Of a stretch of 64,000 nucleotides of DNA, positions 25,688-34,883 are shown in pieces. The position numbers were made by a program, and so were the translations under genes. Each line of letters begins with the position of its first letter. The stretch's first letter is position 1. The DNA comes from Oxalobacter formigenes (GTDB lineage: Bacteria; Pseudomonadota; Gammaproteobacteria; Burkholderiales; Burkholderiaceae_D). Under the pieces are notes generated by a model that was given only the letters and a program-made list of their open reading frames with translations, made no database searches and was not told the DNA's origin. The DNA is taken from NCBI RefSeq assembly GCF_002127965.1, contig NZ_CP018787.1:1116001-1180000 (forward strand), in the 5' to 3' direction.

Positions 25688-26647
25688 ATGAAAGTAAGTT
25701 TTTGTGTAACATACTATAATCAAATAGAATTTGTTTGGAAAAGTCTTGAAAGTATTTTTGCTCTTGAGTTAACGTGTCCTTATGAAATTTTGATTGGTGA
25801 TGATGGGTCAAGTGATGGTACACTAGAGAAAATTAAATCTTATCAAGAGAAATATCCTGAGATAATTAAATACTATGTAATGCCTAGGCAAGTCGATATG
25901 GTGTATGACCCCATTCGAAGAGCATCAGACAATAGATTGAATTTATTAAAATTTGCTTCCGGTGATTATTTTTTAACGTTGGATGGAGACGATTTTTATT
26001 GTGATAAACATTTTGTTCAGGATGCTATAAATATATTGGAAAAGGAACCATCATTGATCGGATGTGCCTTCAACTTTCAATTTTTATACCCTGATAAAAT
26101 TATAACTCCAGATCAACCTCTTAGAAATGGGATTATTGATACTGACTTCTACATCAAAAATGTATATATACATTCAGGATGCATTGTTTTTAGAAATATA
26201 ATTGATGTAAGCAGGAATATTTTTCTGAAAAATACTGAAAATTTTGACGATAATCTGATCACAATCTATATGCTGCAATTCGGGAAGTTATACTATATAG
26301 ACAGACCTGTCTATAACTATAGACAAACGCAAAATAGTATATGGAACAACATGACAAATATTGAAAAAGAACTCGTAAATGCAATGAGTTATGAAATTAT
26401 GTCACGTGTGGCCCCGGAATTTGATAGATGTATTTTTCACAGGACATATTATCCTATGAAATATATTTACAAAAATAAAAACATTTTGAAAAATCAATTG
26501 GAGCCGCTCAAGTATCAAAAGTATCTTGCGCAGAGTAAAAAATTAAAAGATAGTTTTATTTATAAATGTTTAAATTGGAACAATCTCGGTTTTGTTGAAA
26601 AAGTTAAAATATTTATATCCTGGCAGTTGAAAAAAAGAAAAAGATGA
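25688..26647 (+). CDS. Glycosyltransferase family 2
   Basis: 319 aa. Family 2 inverting glycosyltransferase (GT-A fold): N-terminal [37 protein letters not shown] and the nucleotide-sugar/metal motif [14 protein letters not shown] further acidic part is near [13 protein letters not shown]. The C-terminal quarter is basic and AT-coded without clear domains. The 136-base gap upstream is AT-rich and may hold a second promoter. Its stop overlaps the aminotransferase start (ATGA). Donor and acceptor sugars are unknown; it is part of the surface-glycan assembly. Confidence 0.85.
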   Translation: MKVSFCVTYYNQIEFVWKSLESIFALELTCPYEILIGDDGSSDGTLEKIKSYQEKYPEIIKYYVMPRQVDMVYDPIRRASDNRLNLLKFASGDYFLTLDGDDFYCDKHFVQDAINILEKEPSLIGCAFNFQFLYPDKIITPDQPLRNGIIDTDFYIKNVYIHSGCIVFRNIIDVSRNIFLKNTENFDDNLITIYMLQFGKLYYIDRPVYNYRQTQNSIWNNMTNIEKELVNAMSYEIMSRVAPEFDRCIFHRTYYPMKYIYKNKNILKNQLEPLKYQKYLAQSKKLKDSFIYKCLNWNNLGFVEKVKIFISWQLKKRKR

Positions 26648-27732
26648 TTAAATTTCTTGATCTAAAAAAAGTAAATAACAGATTTTATGATGAAATTAAT
26701 CATGAAATTAAAAATATACTTGACTGTGGTTGGTACTTGCAAGGTAAATATAATGATATTTTTGCTGAAAATTTTTCAAACTTTTGTGGTTCTCAGTATG
26801 CGCTAGGTGTTGCAAATGGACTTGACGCACTAAACTTGATTATCAAGGCTTATGGTTTTGGTTCTAATGATGAAATCATTGTTCCTGCAAATACTTACAT
26901 TGCATCTATTCTGGCAATAGTCCAGAATGGCTGTATACCGGTACTGGTTGAGCCTGATATTAAAACATATAACATTGATCCTGATTTAATTGAAAAAAAA
27001 ATTACCAATAGAACAAAGGCCATAATGGTCGTTCATCTTTATGGGCAAGCTGTTCAAATGGAAAAAATTTGGTCTTTGGCGGAAAAATATAATCTGAAAA
27101 TAATTGAAGACTCTGCTCAGGCTCATGGCGCTATTTATAAAGGAAAAAGAACTGGTAATTTAGGTGATGCATCCGGTTTTTCATTTTACCCTGGTAAGAA
27201 TCTGGGTTGTCTGGGTGATGGTGGTGCTATAACAACCAATGATAAAGCTCTTTATCAAAAAATTTCAGCTCTTGCGAATTATGGATCAGATTATAAATAT
27301 CATCATATTTACAAGGGTGTGAATTCTCGACTTGATGAAATTCAGGCGGCAGTTCTGAATGTCAAGCTAAAGCATCTCGATGCCGATAATGAAAAACGTC
27401 GAACAATAGCAAATTATTATATTGATAATATAAAAAATTATAAAATAATTTTACCATTAAGTTATACCTCTGAATCGCATGTATGGCATGTTTTTCCAGT
27501 ACGTGTTCCTAATCGTGAGCAATTTCAATCTTATCTGGCTAAGAATGGAATTGAAACTTTAATTCATTATCCTACGGCGCCTCATCATCAAGGGTGTTTC
27601 AAGGAGTGGCATCATTTATCTCTTCCTATCACTGAAAAAATTCATCGGGAAATCATCAGTTTACCTGTAAGTCCCGTTATGACTAAAGATGAGATTGATA
27701 AAGTAATTGAGTTGGTAAATGATTATGACTAA
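26644..27732 (+). CDS. DegT/DnrJ/EryC1 aminotransferase (FdtB/QdtB type)
   Basis: 362 aa. PLP-dependent sugar aminotransferase. It has [39 protein letters not shown] with the PLP-contacting Asp, and the internal aldimine lysine in [16 protein letters not shown], followed by [10 protein letters not shown] and the C-terminal [10 protein letters not shown]. It would transaminate dTDP-3-keto-6-deoxyhexose at C3 to give dTDP-3-amino-3,6-dideoxy-galactose or -glucose, using the product of the ketoisomerase at 18853. The two genes are separated by the CDP-alditol module, an unusual split, and the order is one of the points worth checking. Confidence 0.9.
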   Translation: MIKFLDLKKVNNRFYDEINHEIKNILDCGWYLQGKYNDIFAENFSNFCGSQYALGVANGLDALNLIIKAYGFGSNDEIIVPANTYIASILAIVQNGCIPVLVEPDIKTYNIDPDLIEKKITNRTKAIMVVHLYGQAVQMEKIWSLAEKYNLKIIEDSAQAHGAIYKGKRTGNLGDASGFSFYPGKNLGCLGDGGAITTNDKALYQKISALANYGSDYKYHHIYKGVNSRLDEIQAAVLNVKLKHLDADNEKRRTIANYYIDNIKNYKIILPLSYTSESHVWHVFPVRVPNREQFQSYLAKNGIETLIHYPTAPHHQGCFKEWHHLSLPITEKIHREIISLPVSPVMTKDEIDKVIELVNDYD

Positions 27733-28693
27733 TGTCCCTTTGGTATCGGTATTGATTCCTGCATATAATCATGAGCAATATATACAGGAAACAATTACCT
27801 CAATTTTAAACCAATCATATAAAAATATTGAATTGATTGTTATTAATGATGGTTCTTCTGATTTGACTTATCAGAAAATTTGTGAAATGGAGCGCTTTTG
27901 CCGAGATCGTTTTTCCAGAGTAGTTTTCGAAACTCAAGAGAATAAGGGAACTTGCGATACACTAAACAGACTAATTAACATTTCTCTAGGTGAATACATT
28001 TACTTTATTGCTTCCGATGATCTTGCTAAACCAGATGCTATTGAGAAGCAATTAACTTTTTTAATTAATAATCCTTCTTATTCTCTCGTCGTTGGAGATA
28101 ATGAAATAGTCGATGAAAATGGTGTTGTTTGTTATTGGGATAATAAACGAAACAATGTATATAATAAAAATGATGCTGTTTATTTAACTTTTGCCGATTT
28201 TCTTCAAAAAGATCTGCAACTTAATTTTCTATTTGATAATTTTGGTACTTATTCCTCCTTATATTTAAGAAATTATATCCCCAATGGATATTTGATAAGA
28301 AAATCTATATTCAGAAAAGCAGATATATTCACAAAAGAGGCTCCGTTAGAAGACTGGTATCTCATGCTGCAGATTTCAAAATACTCCAAACTAAAATATC
28401 TTGATGAAATCTTGTTTTCATACCGTTGGCATTCCAACAATTCAATCAAACAATCCTCTCGCATGATGCTTTATGAACGGAAAACACGTAACTATGAAGA
28501 AAAAATCTTGGGAAAAATCAAATTGAATGAAGTTCTGCCAGATGTGATTGATACTATTAAACATGGTGCATTGTATAAACATCAGGGAATACCTAATATA
28601 TTTGAGATTTTTACTGCAAGAAAAGGCTCGAAAAAAATTAAACTTATAAAACTTTTTGGAATGAAGCTTTTCGAATTTCAGATAAATATATGA
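27719..28693 (+). CDS. Glycosyltransferase family 2
   Basis: 324 aa. N-terminal GT2 domain: [36 protein letters not shown], and [18 protein letters not shown] holding the acidic substrate-binding residues. A conserved ED motif with [13 protein letters not shown] is the likely catalytic base region, followed by SYRWHSNNS. It overlaps the aminotransferase by 14 bases (ATG at 27719, second ATG at 27725). It is the last intact gene of the island; sequence beyond becomes the higBA remnant. Acceptor and donor are unknown. Confidence 0.85.
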   Translation: MIMTNVPLVSVLIPAYNHEQYIQETITSILNQSYKNIELIVINDGSSDLTYQKICEMERFCRDRFSRVVFETQENKGTCDTLNRLINISLGEYIYFIASDDLAKPDAIEKQLTFLINNPSYSLVVGDNEIVDENGVVCYWDNKRNNVYNKNDAVYLTFADFLQKDLQLNFLFDNFGTYSSLYLRNYIPNGYLIRKSIFRKADIFTKEAPLEDWYLMLQISKYSKLKYLDEILFSYRWHSNNSIKQSSRMMLYERKTRNYEEKILGKIKLNEVLPDVIDTIKHGALYKHQGIPNIFEIFTARKGSKKIKLIKLFGMKLFEFQINI

Positions 28694-28779
28694 TTTTTTA
28701 TTTTGGCAGCTGCCTAAGTATTCGAAATAAAGAAACCAATCAATAAAAATTTGTCTGGGGTAATTCCTGCTACTTCTTT

Positions 28780-29110
28780 TTATTCTCCCATATTTCTGGC
28801 AAATGCCGGTTTTATATGTTTCGCAGTGTAACCAGTGGTTGAATCTGCTTCTTTATGTCGGTTTTTCAGCAGGGTTTTCTCGGTATCGTAATCTGCATGA
28901 AGACCGAGTTAAAAACCGGAATGTTTTGAAAACCTTGCCAAACCGTATAGCTGTGTCTGGACTGATACTTCGTTTTCCTGCACAGATTTCACTGATACAT
29001 GTGGCCGGAACCTGGATGTTGTGGGCAAGATGGTATTTGCTGATTCCGAGTGGAACAAGAAACTCTTCAAGAAGAATTTCTCCCGGATGAATATTGGGCA
29101 ACCGGTCCAT
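28780..29110 (-). pseudogene. higA: Decayed HigA-family antitoxin
   Basis: The first 60 codons read MDRLPNIHPGEILLEEFLVPL then GISKYHLAHNIQVP, SEICAGKRSISPDTA, a clear HigA/VapI helix-turn-helix antitoxin. After KVFKT the frame shifts; in the +1 frame the conserved tail continues as LGLHADYDTEKTLLKNRHK with a TAA where the family has Trp (FW to F-stop), and runs to TAA at 28780. A Cys also replaces the usual Arg in PATRISEI. Frameshift plus stop make a functional protein unlikely. It follows the higB remnant with GGAGACGAAAC before its ATG, the normal spacing. Confidence 0.85.
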
Positions 29111-29122
29111 GTTTCGTCTCCT

Positions 29123-29397
29123 CTAATGATAGCCGCAAATTTCAACCCGACTGATCTTTCCTCTGTTCCAGATGAAATAAATACGCTATTGATTCAGATA
29201 CTCCATTGTCCGATTCTCTTTTTGTAAAGCTGTTCAAGTTGATTGAATGGCAAAATTCTCAAATTTTCAATCTGTTGCGCGTTGTTGATCATCCTCAACT
29301 TTCGTTTGGCAACAGCCTGAATGTGTGGAGGAAGCCGCTTGCTAAAAGAACCGTTCTAGATGGTTTCGGTTTTTTTGTCGAATAAGGAAATGATTAT
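29123..29397 (-). pseudogene. higB: Decayed HigB/RelE-family toxin
   Basis: Read on the minus strand, the region translates to LFDKKTETI-stop-NGSFSKRLPPHIQAVAKRK, LRMINNAQQIENLRILPFNQ and GQWSI-stop-IN, then after a frame change RIYFIWNRGKISRVEICGYH-stop. This is recognisably a HigB/RelE toxin. There are at least three lesions: the start codon is ATA where ATG is expected, a TAG (usual Trp) and a TGA (usual Arg) interrupt it, and a one-base frame change precedes the end. The final stop lies 12 bases before the higA start, so this was a normal higBA pair. The cassette is dead on both genes. Confidence 0.8.
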
Positions 29398-29420
29398 GGA
29401 ATTACTAACAATTCAAAACG

Positions 29421-29443
29421 ATATTATTGTCTAGCAATAATAT
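29421..29443. promoter_or_regulatory. Inverted repeat upstream of the higB remnant, possible operator
   Basis: Perfect 9-bp inverted repeat ATATTATTG / CAATAATAT with loop TCTAG, 24 bases upstream of the higB remnant on its promoter side. HigA antitoxins bind such palindromes to repress higBA. The repeat is intact although both genes are broken. Confidence 0.4.
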
Positions 29444-29634
29444 TTTGAGTGTATGTTATCGTCGTTATCGGTATTCATGCAAAACAGCATTTTTTGCATG
29501 TGCATTGGAGAGAAACGGGGAAGGCAGTGTAGGAAGCACGTTAATCTGACTAGTATTTAAAAGGAATGCATTGTAAGGAAGAGATGAGGGATTTTATTTT
29601 CATTAATGGATATTTTTCTGCTTCGGAAAAACAA
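29444..29634. other. Short gene-free stretch between the higBA remnant and tRNA-Phe
   Basis: About 190 bases with no convincing gene; codons present belong to overlapping shadow frames. It ends at the tRNA-Phe terminator hairpin. GC content rises back toward the core composition here, marking the right edge of the island. Confidence 0.5.
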
Positions 29635-29664
29635 AAAAGCCCAATCAGAAATGATTGGGCTTTT
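29635..29664 (-). terminator. Terminator downstream of tRNA-Phe
   Basis: Perfect 13-bp inverted repeat AAAAGCCCAATCA / TGATTGGGCTTTT closed by a GAAA tetraloop, ending 7 bases before the tRNA-Phe 3' CCA. It terminates the minus-strand tRNA-Met/tRNA-Phe transcript. Confidence 0.9.
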
Positions 29665-29670
29665 GAATTC

Positions 29671-29746
<76 letters not shown>

Positions 29747-29812
29747 AAGACTTGTAATTATAACAAACTCATCCGAGTTTTCACAAGAACTGCTTGTCAT
29801 AATTGTCTTATT

Positions 29813-29889
29813 TGGTGGTGATAGGTGGACTTGAACCACCGACCCCAGCATTATGAGTGCTGTGCTCTAACCAGCTGAGCTATATCACC
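29813..29889 (-). tRNA. tRNA-Met (anticodon CAT, elongator type)
   Basis: 77 nt with encoded CCA. The acceptor stem GGTGATA pairs with TATCACC. The anticodon stem-loop CAGCA-CTCATAA-TGCTG gives CAT. The paired first base (G1-C72) excludes the initiator type. The body resembles elongator tRNA-Met rather than the lysidine-modified tRNA-Ile2, but only a covariance model would settle that. Upstream of tRNA-Phe on the same strand. Confidence 0.9.
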
Positions 29890-29992
29890 AAGTAGCCTGC
29901 TATTCTGATGGTTTCAGAGGGAATTGTCAAGGAAGTTTTTCCGGATTTTTGTTGGAGTGTTGGAAATATTACAGAGCCGTACTCATCCGTTT

Positions 29993-30931
29993 TCAGAGAG
30001 CGTTCTCGACATGTGTCATGATATCTGACAATGCATTGGGTGAGAGGCAATCGATGGAGATGCGTTCCGGCATGGAGCGCAGCCAGGTGAGCTGGCGTTT
30101 GGCCAGCTGTCGGGTTGCAGCGATGCCTTTTTCGCGCAGTGCTTTGCGGTCGAACTCACCGTCAAGGTATTCCCATGTCTGTCGATAGCCGACGCAACGC
30201 ATGGATGGCATTCCGGGGTGCAGGTCGCCACGTTCACGCAGTTTGCGGACTTCTTCAATTAGCAGGTCATCCTTTAACATCTGGTCAAAGCGCAGGGCAA
30301 TGCGTTCATGCAGTTTGCTTCTGTCTGAAGGTTCCAGTGCAATAGGGATAATGTCAAAGGGAAATGATCGCGCCTGCTGGCCGGAATGCAGTTCGGACAG
30401 GGGTTTTCCAGTCAGTTCGATGATTTCAAGGGCACGTTGTATGCGCTGGGCATCGTTGGGTTTCAATCTGTCAGCGGTGACGGGGTCGAGGCTTGACAGT
30501 TTGGCGTGCATGCCCGGCCATCCGATTTGTGCGGCTTCTTCGTCGAGTTTCGCCCGAATTTCAGGATTGGCGCCCGGCAGGTCGTCGAGGCCGCTGGTCA
30601 ATCCCTTGAAGTAGAGCATGGTGCCACCGACCAGCAGGGGGAGTTTTCCCCTTTGCCGGATTTCGGTAATCAAACGCAAGGTATCTTCACGGAACTGGGC
30701 GACTGAATAGGTTTGGCTAGGATCGATGATGTCGATCAGGTGATGGGGAACGCTTGCCCGCTCTTCCTGTGACGGTTTGGCGGTGCCGATGTCCATTTCA
30801 CGGTAAACGAGGGCGGAATCGACGGAAATGATCTCTGAAGGGATGTTTTGTGCGATGTCGAGTGCCGCAGCGGTTTTTCCCGATGCGGTCGGTCCCATGA
30901 TGGCGATGATAATTGGTCTGGTATCCGTCAT
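29993..30931 (-). CDS. miaA: tRNA dimethylallyltransferase MiaA
   Basis: 312 aa. MiaA transfers a dimethylallyl group to N6 of A37 in tRNAs that read codons starting with U, including the tRNA-Phe and tRNA-Ser in this window. It has the P-loop [63 protein letters not shown] and [11 protein letters not shown]. The minus-strand order mutL, small exported gene, miaA resembles the mutL-miaA pairing of many proteobacteria, with an extra gene in between. Its start ATG is at 30931. Confidence 0.96.
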   Translation of the reverse strand: MTDTRPIIIAIMGPTASGKTAAALDIAQNIPSEIISVDSALVYREMDIGTAKPSQEERASVPHHLIDIIDPSQTYSVAQFREDTLRLITEIRQRGKLPLLVGGTMLYFKGLTSGLDDLPGANPEIRAKLDEEAAQIGWPGMHAKLSSLDPVTADRLKPNDAQRIQRALEIIELTGKPLSELHSGQQARSFPFDIIPIALEPSDRSKLHERIALRFDQMLKDDLLIEEVRKLRERGDLHPGMPSMRCVGYRQTWEYLDGEFDRKALREKGIAATRQLAKRQLTWLRSMPERISIDCLSPNALSDIMTHVENAL

Positions 30932-31069
30932 GTTATGGAGGAGAAAAAATCATTGAAGGGGAATGAGCTGAAGGTTCAGATTATTCATGTCTTTTCCACT
31001 GAAGGCAATATGGTATGCCAATATCGATTTTTTCGATTGTGCTTGAGAAAACAAGGGATTTGCCATTAA

Positions 31070-31101
31070 AAAAGCCGTCATGAATGTTGCTGACGGCTTT
31101 T
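31070..31101 (-). terminator. Terminator after the small exported protein gene
   Basis: 11-bp perfect inverted repeat AAAAGCCGTCA / TGACGGCTTTT with a 10-base loop. It lies 35 bases beyond the stop of the minus-strand gene at 31136, so miaA probably has its own promoter. Confidence 0.8.
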
Positions 31102-31135
31102 GCTCATGTCTATAGGCGTTTTTCCAATTCGTTTT

Positions 31136-31606
31136 TTATTTCTGGAAAAGATTTTGCAGCGCTTTGCCTGCTTCTATCAGTTGTTCCGACTGTTCCGAAG
31201 TAAGCAGGGAGTTGGAAAAAGTGTTTTTCGTCTGGGATTTTAGCTGGTCTGCGATCATTCGGGAGCTGAGCGCCACGACGGCATCCTGTAAACCGCTTGT
31301 CGATTCGTGCAAGGCTACCTGTGCAGCTTCTTTGCGGCAGGAGGTAGTCACCAGTCTGGTGACCAGTTTTTGGGCCTGCTGATCAACTGCATTTGTCTTT
31401 GCGGCTGGAATGGTAACGACTGATTTCGCTGCACTGGTTTTGCCCAGTGACACGAAAGCCCATTGTGTCAATGTGGTCTTGTCGGTGGCGTTTGTGTTGT
31501 CATAGAGGCACTTTCCGAGCGCGGTGGCGTAATCGCCTGCGAAAGCTGAACCGGAAAGCAGACATCCTGCCAGTATGGCAGTTGTGATTTTGGTTTTCAT
31601 TGCCAT
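31136..31606 (-). CDS. Small exported protein of unknown function
   Basis: 156 aa. A signal peptide with MAMKTKITTAILAGCLLSGSAFAGD gives a likely cleavage after AFA. The mature part is helical and Ala/Thr-rich with two Cys: KCLYDNTNATDKTTLTQW and VTTSCRKEAAQVAL, which may form a disulfide; periplasmic location fits. No domain was recognised. The C-terminal LLTSEQSEQLIEAGKALQNL is predicted helical. It lies between mutL and miaA with its own terminator. An ATG three codons later (MKTKI) is also possible. Function unknown. Confidence 0.7.
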   Translation of the reverse strand: MAMKTKITTAILAGCLLSGSAFAGDYATALGKCLYDNTNATDKTTLTQWAFVSLGKTSAAKSVVTIPAAKTNAVDQQAQKLVTRLVTTSCRKEAAQVALHESTSGLQDAVVALSSRMIADQLKSQTKNTFSNSLLTSEQSEQLIEAGKALQNLFQK

Positions 31607-31670
31607 TCTCTTTTCATGTGTTATTTGAGTAGATGTTATTTATATCGATTCCGGTTTACCATTCCTGAGG

Positions 31671-33530
31671 TCATTGTCCGCGCAAGAAGAGGGCGTCGAG
31701 TTCAGACAAGCCCAGTTGTGTCCATGTCGGTCGTCCGTGATTACACTGGTCGGCGCGTTCGGTCTGTTCCATCTGGCGCAGGAGGGCATTCATTTCGGTG
31801 ATCGTCAGTGAACGGTTAGCTCTTACCGCGTTATGACACGCGACGGTGGCCAGCAGTTCGTTTCGTTTTTCTTTGGCAATGGACGAAGTGCCGTACTCGT
31901 GCATATCGCGCAGGATATTGCGGAGGGCGTTTGCCGTATCGGCTTCACGCAGCAAAGTCGGCACGGTTCTGACGGCGATCGTTTCAGGAGTGAGGGCAGA
32001 GATGTCGAATCCCAGCTCCTGCAGGGTTTCCCTGTTTTCAAGCGCGGTTCCCGCTTCGACTTCGGAGACTTTCATGGTGACGGGAATAAGCAATGTCTGG
32101 GTCTGGAGCGTTTTTTCATCCAAAGCGGTTTTAAGCTTTTCATAAACGATTCGTTCATGGGCTGCGTGCATGTCAACCAGCACAAGACCGTGCCGGTTCT
32201 GGGCGAGAATGTAAATGTCGTGCAGTTGGGCCAGCGCAAAACCGAGAGGGAAATCTTCTTCCGTTTTTTCATCGATCCTGAAAAGATCGGATAATTCTGT
32301 TGCAGGCATGGGAAGAGGGCTGGAATGGCTTTCTTCCTGTTCACGGGATTGCCTGAACAAGGCACCGTAGCTTGCCGTTTTTTGTTCTACGCCATAGGAA
32401 ACGGGCGACGGGGTGTTGCTGTGCCAGGATACGGGGCTTCTTGCAGGCGTTTCGGCATAGGCAATCGACTCGTCCGCTGCTGCATGCGGTTCCATCGTTT
32501 GAGCCAGGGTACGGCTGACGGATTGATGGATGAAATGATGGATCGAGCGGCTGTCGCGGAAACGGACTTCGATTTTGGCAGGATGGACGTTGACGTCTAC
32601 AAGTGACGGATCAAGTGTCAGGTAAAGCAGGTAGGCGGGGTAACGGTTGCCATGCAAAACGTCTTCATAGGCTGCGCGCACGGCGTGGGTCAAGAGGCGG
32701 TCACGCACGAAACGGCCGTTGACGTAAAAATATTGCATGTCGCCACGGGTTCTGGATGCGGTGGGTTGCCCGATGAAGCCATAAAGTCTCAGGCTGTTGG
32801 CACCTTCACCGACAGTGATATCGATCGGAAGCTGGCTTTGGGCGAATTGTTCGCCCAGTACCTGATTGCAGCGCTGTGACAGGTTATGGGCATTCCACTG
32901 CGCTGTCGCCTTGCCGTTGTGCATGAGAGTGAAGCGGATGCCGGGCTGTGCCAGTGCGATCCTGCGGACGACTTCTGCACAATGCCCATATTCGGTTTGT
33001 TCGGATTTCAGAAACTTCCGTCGGGCGGGTGTATTGGAATAAAGCTCATGGACGTCAACGGTCGTGCCGAAGCCGCCGGAACAGGGGCTTAATGTTCCAG
33101 TTGGATCGTTTCCTCTCATTTGCCATGCATGGGGTTCTTCAGCCGTTCTCGATTGCAGGGTCAGGTCGGCGACGGAGGCGATGGAAGCCAGCGCTTCGCC
33201 GCGAAACCCCAGTGTCGCGACGTTTTCCAGGTCGTTCAATGACGCGATTTTGGAGGTGGCGTGGCGTGTCAATGCCAACCGGAGTTGTTCGGGCGGGATG
33301 CCGCAACCGTTATCGATGATGGCGATGCGCTTGATACCACCGTTTTCAAGCCGGATCTCGATCTGGGTGGAGCCGGCATCGACTGCGTTCTCGAGCAGTT
33401 CCTTGACGACGGCGGACGGTCTTTCGACGACTTCGCCGGCCGCGATCTGGGAAATCAGTGTGTCCGTTAGCAGTTGTATCGACGAGCTCCGATGAACGGG
33501 ATGATCGGTTTGTACAGTATCGTTTATCAT
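31671..33530 (-). CDS. mutL: DNA mismatch repair protein MutL
   Basis: 619 aa from ATG 33530. MutL couples mismatch recognition by MutS to strand incision. The GHKL ATPase motifs are KELLENAVDAGST, IDNGCGIPPEQL and TLGFRGEALASIASV in the N-terminal part; the C-terminal metal-binding endonuclease-type motif is VDMHAAHERIVYE (DxHA-x2-E-x4-E). In betaproteobacteria MutL is commonly an endonuclease and no MutH is implied here. An in-frame TTG 30 bases upstream (33560) is less likely. The region from residue 340 to 400 is Ser/Pro-rich, the usual flexible linker. Confidence 0.95.
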   Translation of the reverse strand: MINDTVQTDHPVHRSSSIQLLTDTLISQIAAGEVVERPSAVVKELLENAVDAGSTQIEIRLENGGIKRIAIIDNGCGIPPEQLRLALTRHATSKIASLNDLENVATLGFRGEALASIASVADLTLQSRTAEEPHAWQMRGNDPTGTLSPCSGGFGTTVDVHELYSNTPARRKFLKSEQTEYGHCAEVVRRIALAQPGIRFTLMHNGKATAQWNAHNLSQRCNQVLGEQFAQSQLPIDITVGEGANSLRLYGFIGQPTASRTRGDMQYFYVNGRFVRDRLLTHAVRAAYEDVLHGNRYPAYLLYLTLDPSLVDVNVHPAKIEVRFRDSRSIHHFIHQSVSRTLAQTMEPHAAADESIAYAETPARSPVSWHSNTPSPVSYGVEQKTASYGALFRQSREQEESHSSPLPMPATELSDLFRIDEKTEEDFPLGFALAQLHDIYILAQNRHGLVLVDMHAAHERIVYEKLKTALDEKTLQTQTLLIPVTMKVSEVEAGTALENRETLQELGFDISALTPETIAVRTVPTLLREADTANALRNILRDMHEYGTSSIAKEKRNELLATVACHNAVRANRSLTITEMNALLRQMEQTERADQCNHGRPTWTQLGLSELDALFLRGQ

Positions 33531-33768
33531 GACACCGATTATAAAGTATTCCCCGGACAATATCGGAAATAACGTTTATTGATACCGGTATAAAAGGAAA
33601 TATTCATTGGAAGATCGTCCGGTGCCATATTTTTATTTCGAGCCTTTTCTTTTGATGTCATTGCACAAAAAATAATCAGAAATTTTGCGGCTTTTTCATT
33701 TGTTTGACATGCTTTTCTTCTATACTTCACAGTTGCGGTTTTAAATTACTTTCTTTTTCTGGCCTGTC

Positions 33769-34416
33769 ATGGACATTATGCAATTTCTCGACATTATCCT
33801 GCATGTCGATAAAGTCTTGGGAACGATTATCACTCAGTACGGCACCTGGGTTTACGTGATCCTGTTTGCGATTATTTTTTGCGAGACGGGACTGGTGGTT
33901 GCGCCTTTTCTTCCGGGGGACACCTTGCTGTTCATCGGCGGGGCTTTTTGCGCGACCGGTGCGATGAGTGTGGAATTGCTGATAATTATGTTGATTATCG
34001 CGGCAGTGACTGGCGACAATCTGAATTACTTTATCGGAAGAAAGATCGGCAGGGCGGTTTTTACGAAAAATTACCGGTGGATCGATAAAAAGGCATTGAT
34101 GATGACGCAGGTCTTTTTTGAGAAACATGGTGGTAAAACGATTACGATGTGCCGCTTTGTTCCGCTCGTCAGGACATTTGCGCCCTTCGTTGCCGGCGTT
34201 TCGGAAATGCATCTGTTAAAATTCCAGATTTACAATGTAGTCGGTGCGATTGTCTGGGTGGTCGGCCTTGTTCTGGGGGGGTATTTTTTCGGTAATATTC
34301 CGATTATCCGCGACCATTTGAATACGATTGTTTTGCTCGGTATTGCTGCGGCGGTCGTTCCGCTTGTGCTTGGCGGTCTCTGGAAGTTTTACAAAAAGAC
34401 TGTTCGCTCCAGTTGA
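33769..34416 (+). CDS. DedA family integral membrane protein
   Basis: 215 aa. A DedA/SNARE-associated membrane protein with about five hydrophobic segments. Motifs: FCETGLVVAPFLPGDTLLFIGG (conserved E and D near the re-entrant loop), the central GDNLNYFIGRKIG, and the signature TMCRFVPLVRTFAPFVAGVSEM with conserved Arg residues. The family includes undecaprenyl-phosphate and phosphatidylethanolamine flippases (UptA, DedA). Undecaprenyl-phosphate recycling would benefit wall and polysaccharide synthesis; specificity is not decided. ATG 33769 and ATG 33778 both possible. Confidence 0.9.
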   Translation: MDIMQFLDIILHVDKVLGTIITQYGTWVYVILFAIIFCETGLVVAPFLPGDTLLFIGGAFCATGAMSVELLIIMLIIAAVTGDNLNYFIGRKIGRAVFTKNYRWIDKKALMMTQVFFEKHGGKTITMCRFVPLVRTFAPFVAGVSEMHLLKFQIYNVVGAIVWVVGLVLGGYFFGNIPIIRDHLNTIVLLGIAAAVVPLVLGGLWKFYKKTVRSS

Positions 34417-34427
34417 ATGGATGGGTT

Positions 34428-34883
34428 ATGCGTATTTCATGTAAAGTTCTTGTTCTTTTTTCTTTTGTTCTGCTGGCAGCCTGTTCGAAGCCAAGGCAGA
34501 TTGCTATTGGTGGCGCTCCTTTGCACCAGCCTTCTCAAACCGCGATCCTTCAGGAAGGTTCGCTTTTTTTCCGCAGTCTGGATGGCAAACATATCGATCT
34601 TGCCGACACGCCGAATCCTTATGAAAACGTCGTGTATGTCCTGACGGCTGGCAAGCATGTCATCGGTGCCATGAACATTCAGGGTGGCCATATCGTTTAT
34701 CCGGACGACTTGCATTGTTACAAGATCGAGGCCGATTTGCAGCCCGGGGTGGAATATATGATTGCGGAAGACAAGGACAATATGGTGGCTTATGTCAAAC
34801 GCAAGGATAACGATGAACGAATCGCTGTTGCCAAACCTTTTGAGAAACAGACTGCTTATAGTGGCGGTTGTAACTGGAAGTAA
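34428..34883 (+). CDS. Small lipoprotein of unknown function
   Basis: 151 aa from ATG 34428. The N-terminus MRISCKVLVLFSFVLLAACSK carries a lipobox LAAC with Cys18 as acylation site; Ser at +2 favours outer-membrane sorting. The remainder has no recognised domain and contains YKIEADLQPGVEYMIAEDKDN, two later Cys and an Arg/Lys-rich section. It starts 12 bases after the DedA stop and touches the GNAT start (ATGA), so these three form an operon. Unknown function. Confidence 0.75.
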   Translation: MRISCKVLVLFSFVLLAACSKPRQIAIGGAPLHQPSQTAILQEGSLFFRSLDGKHIDLADTPNPYENVVYVLTAGKHVIGAMNIQGGHIVYPDDLHCYKIEADLQPGVEYMIAEDKDNMVAYVKRKDNDERIAVAKPFEKQTAYSGGCNWK

